From Mesostigma viride (Eukaryota > Streptophyta > Mesostigmatophyceae > Mesostigmatales > Mesostigmataceae), in NCBI GenBank assembly GCA_009746045.1, contig RPFO01001572.1, forward strand, positions 1 to 38,138: a stretch of 38,138 nt of DNA, written 5' to 3'. Positions within the stretch are counted from its first letter, which is position 1. The number at the start of each line of letters is the position of its first letter. A program made the translations under genes and the position numbers. Under the pieces are notes generated by a model that did not search any database, had not been told where the DNA came from, and worked only from the letters and a program-made list of their open reading frames with translations. Of this stretch, positions 35,895 to 38,138 are shown piece after piece.

Positions 35895-36769
35895 CAAGGC
35901 CGCCGGCGAACAAGAGGCTGCGGGGCAAATAGCTGGTGCCGGAGCGCACCGAGTAGTGGCTGGGAGCCAAGGCGAATGGGGGGGGCCATGGGAAGAGCAC
36001 GAAGGTACGCCGAGCCACACTCGCAAGGAAAGCGAGAACAGCCACGCACGTCCTGGGCGTTGAGGTCGCGAAAAGAGCAATCCAATCAGCCGTGTGCAGA
36101 ATACCGCGTAGGTTTTCTGGTGTTTATCGATGACGCGAGCAGGGAATGCGGCGGGAGATTGAACGCCTCCAGGCGACCGAGGAGTGCCGCGAGGGAGGTG
36201 GCGCTGTACCGCTGAGCGGCACGGACGGGAGAACAGGCCTGCTGGATCTCAGCATAGGCCTCCTGGATGGCGGTGACGAAGGGCAAAGGGCTGCTGGGGT
36301 CCAGGAGGTCAGGCGCTGCGTTGCAAAGGGGCAGGAGCCGCAGCTTTCCGCCCACGACTGAGCGACGGAGCCCAAAAAGGCTGCTGGGGCCAGCCGGGCG
36401 GCACGAGTCAGACCGCAGCCACCATCCGTGCAGGCGGAGGCATGCGAATAGCATGTGGCGGGAGGTCGGGGCCGGGACCAGCTGCGCCAAGGCGACTGGA
36501 TGCGTTCGTCGTGGCCTCGGCGGCCAGCCGGACCTGAGACGGAAGAGCCCCGGAGCCAGTGAACGACGCGAGGGTGACGCAAAACCACAGAAGCAGACCC
36601 TTGTCTGCGAATCATGAAGGCGCGCAATCAAGGGCAACCTCATGCGTGCCTCGAGGGCGGCCCGCAGAGCATCGATGACAAACGCGGGGTCGCCAACCGG
36701 AACGCCGAGGACATCCAACCCATGGAGGCGCTCGTCCCGCCCAAGAGCTGGGGCGGAAAGCCGGAGCAA
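35895..36769 (-). pseudogene. LINE post-RT linker region
   Basis: Minus-strand coding between the RT core and the zinc motif. GLDVLGVPVGDPAFV (just downstream of the RT) is the 'G...LG.P.G...F' segment seen after the palm domain in many non-LTR reverse transcriptases. LPLIARLHDSQT and then, in another frame, RFCVTPRVVHWLR-like residues fit the thumb region. A 227-codon frame covers 36086-36769, and the remainder is split by frameshifts. No separate enzymatic activity is expected here. Confidence 0.68.
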
Positions 36770-37588
36770 TCACTTGGGGCGAGTACACCGCGCACTTGCA
36801 AGGGTCAACTGGAGGTTGATGTCGCCACCGCGCTGCAGTGCCAGCAGAGCGCGGTGGTGTCCGGCACAGGGCCAGCAGGTAGATATCATCCAAGTAGGCC
36901 TGAATAGCGACCGCCGGTGGGCAGCATGGACCGCTTGGAGGCAACCCTGGAGGGGGGCGGCAAGTAAGGGGTCCCAGGGGTCCCCTTGCTGGGTGCCGAC
37001 GGACAGCAGGCCGCCGCGAGTGCCGTCCTCCATGATGTGAACCAGTTGGCCGGCTGGCCGTAGCACACGGCTGTCCAAGCGTACAAGTCCTCGAAGGGAC
37101 TCCATGACGGCCGCAAACATGCTGGCGCGGGACAGACTGTTGAACGCGTTGTGGCAGTCGACCTTGACGACAGCGTGGGTGGGTGGGCCTCGAGGTAGGC
37201 CTGCACCGAATGGATGAGGATATCCGCCGCCTGGAGTTCACCCCAGCTGGGCCACGAGGTCTCACCCGCTGCGAGGGGCGGGCAGAAAAAGGCACGGAGC
37301 TCGGCGCCTTTTGGCGCAGATCACTTTGCCACGAGCTGCGGAGCACCTACCGCAGGCGATCGGGCGCACTTGCCCGGGGGGGCAAGACACCTTGAGCAGA
37401 GCGAGGAGGCGAGCGCCCGCTAACCACTCGCGCGCAGCGGGAGGAACGCGACAGCCGCCAGGTCAATGAGGGTGTCAAAGAGAATGTCCTCGCCCCATGC
37501 CCACAGGACCTCCAAGTGCTCGTAGCGCCAGCCCGACGGCCGGTAGAGGAAGCCCGCGGGACCTCACGCATCACCTCCAGGAACAGCC
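36770..37588 (-). pseudogene. Non-LTR reverse transcriptase domain (frameshifted)
   Basis: Motifs occur in the right order on the minus strand. GWRYEHLEVLWAWGEDILFD lies at about 37470-37540 and VRPIACG near 37350-37369 (finger region). VDCHNAFNSLSR starts near 37162 (motif A, with the aspartate of DCHNAF). QQGDPWDPLL is at 36964-36994, and AYLDDIYLLA at 36870-36899 holds the catalytic YLDD (motif C, 36885-36896). KCAVYSP follows. These identify an RNA-dependent DNA polymerase of LINE type. The segments lie in three frames, with breaks around 37160-37250 and 36900-36960, so no full-length product can be made from this sequence. The usual 'GDPLGPLLF' reads WDPLLA here. Confidence 0.86.
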
Positions 37589-37669
37589 TATATATATTAA
37601 AAAATATATACTTACAGCAGAGTGAAATCACTCAACCAAAGCAAACGCCCAGCTATAAACTATATACAG
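37589..37669 (-). repeat. Solo LINE 3' tail T5 at the 5' edge of copy 2
   Basis: About 80 bp of the tail family, with the GAGTGA/TCACTC hairpin at 37620-37633 and the AT-rich end towards copy 2. Homology to T1 stops after TATATACAGA. AGCCTA occurs on the left (37585-37590) and twice on the right (37675-37680 and 37686-37691), compatible with a short duplication made at insertion. In element orientation this gives tail, then LINE body, then tail T4, then tail T3. Confidence 0.8.
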
Positions 37670-38138
37670 AATATAGCCTAATATAAGCCTAATAATATAC
37701 CTATCAGTTCTTGGGCGTTTGGAATCATGGCATGGCTAACGTGATGACTGACTAGCTAGACTTTTCAGTGGTTTTCCATTTGCGGGTATTTCCCGTAAAT
37801 GGGGAGAGCGATCGCAGCAATGGTGCTCACCACTAGACACTCCCGGCCAGTTAGGCTCGAAACACACGCCCTAATCAAGCATGCTGTTTCCGGCCCACCG
37901 TCTAGGTCATCTAGTCGCTCTAACACGTAAGCCAGCCATATTTCAATGCACACGGATACATTTCCATCACATTCATTCATACAATCTGAACGCTCGGAAC
38001 GCGGACAAGTATCGGCAGGCTCGAGCTACATGGTCCGGCATGAGTGTAAGACTTATTTGGCATATCCATATTGCAAGTGAAAGACTTCCAGTCATGGGCT
38101 GGGGGTCATCATGTTGGCCGGTCCCATACTTTGGTGTT
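37670..38138. other. Unassigned right-end sequence
   Basis: No gene, RNA or mobile element recognised. The first 30 bp are AT-rich repeats of AGCCTAATA type. A 27-base hairpin at 37776-37802 has arms CCATTTGCGGG and CCCGTAAATGG with one G-T pair around TATTT. A 71-codon minus-strand frame at 37765-37980 has no recognisable feature. Confidence 0.5.

Larger units (their letters stand above)
35151..37588 (-). mobile_element. LINE-type retrotransposon with RT and restriction-like endonuclease, copy 2
   Basis: About 2.4 kb on the minus strand. From 5' to 3' in the element it contains the start of a reverse transcriptase domain (37558-37320), the catalytic RT core (37162-36770), a post-RT region, a zinc-knuckle-like motif, an endonuclease-like domain, the 3' UTR and tail T4. 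Whole non-LTR elements of this kind carry one large ORF, or two ORFs; the N-terminal part is missing here, because the element begins at a separate tail (T5) at 37589. Frameshifts are frequent, so it is not functional as written. Some of them may be sequencing errors. Confidence 0.85.

Noticed and set aside
37776-37802. Hairpin as a transcription terminator
   Set aside because: The stem is good (11 pairs, one G-T) but has no T run and no upstream gene, so it has no supported role.

Overview
The window looks like nuclear DNA of a eukaryote. It consists of a very long satellite array flanked on one side by decayed non-LTR (LINE-type) retrotransposons, and I see no intact host gene, RNA gene, operon or CRISPR array. 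GC-rich, frameshifted LINE coding sequence beside AT-rich retrotransposon tails would fit a protist or alga, but the sequence does not fix the lineage.

Positions 1-32274 form one head-to-tail array. The consensus monomer is 232 bp (131 of 232 bases are G or C), with about 138 complete monomers plus a partial one at each end. The array has four zones. Zone 1 (1-7343) holds 31 monomers full of single-base indels, with mean spacing 234.4 bp, and looks like uncorrected long-read error. Zone 2 (7344-21261) holds 60 near-identical monomers; only two differ, each by one missing C. In zone 3 (21262-27253) five variants appear, mix and become fixed. In zone 4 (27254-32274) 21 identical 230-bp monomers carry all the variants, and a last truncated monomer is a mosaic. 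The 72-91 aa reading frames that recur in every monomer are not genes.

Positions 32275-38138 are mostly mobile-element debris on the minus strand. Copy 1 (about 32286-32964) is a strongly 5'-truncated LINE: the C-terminal part of a restriction-like endonuclease domain plus the 3' UTR, bounded by a 13-bp direct repeat. Copy 2 (about 35151-37588) is longer. Read on the minus strand it has a reverse transcriptase (DCHNAFNS, QQGDP and YLDD motifs), a post-RT region, a C-x-C-G...H...C zinc-knuckle-like motif, an endonuclease region (RPDIVVLDF ... LLIDVSV), and a 3' UTR. Both copies are frameshifted. The same roughly 70-bp AT-rich 3' tail, with a GAGTGA/TCACTC stem-loop, occurs five times, two of them as a head-on inverted pair. 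A fragment at 32978-33297 resembles the C-terminal domain of an L1-type ORF1 protein. Between the elements lie a G/C-homopolymer tract (33550-33758) and unassigned sequence.

No genes cooperate in a pathway here. The interest lies in the array's polarity and recombination between monomers, and in the retrotransposon's repeatedly inserted structured 3' tail.
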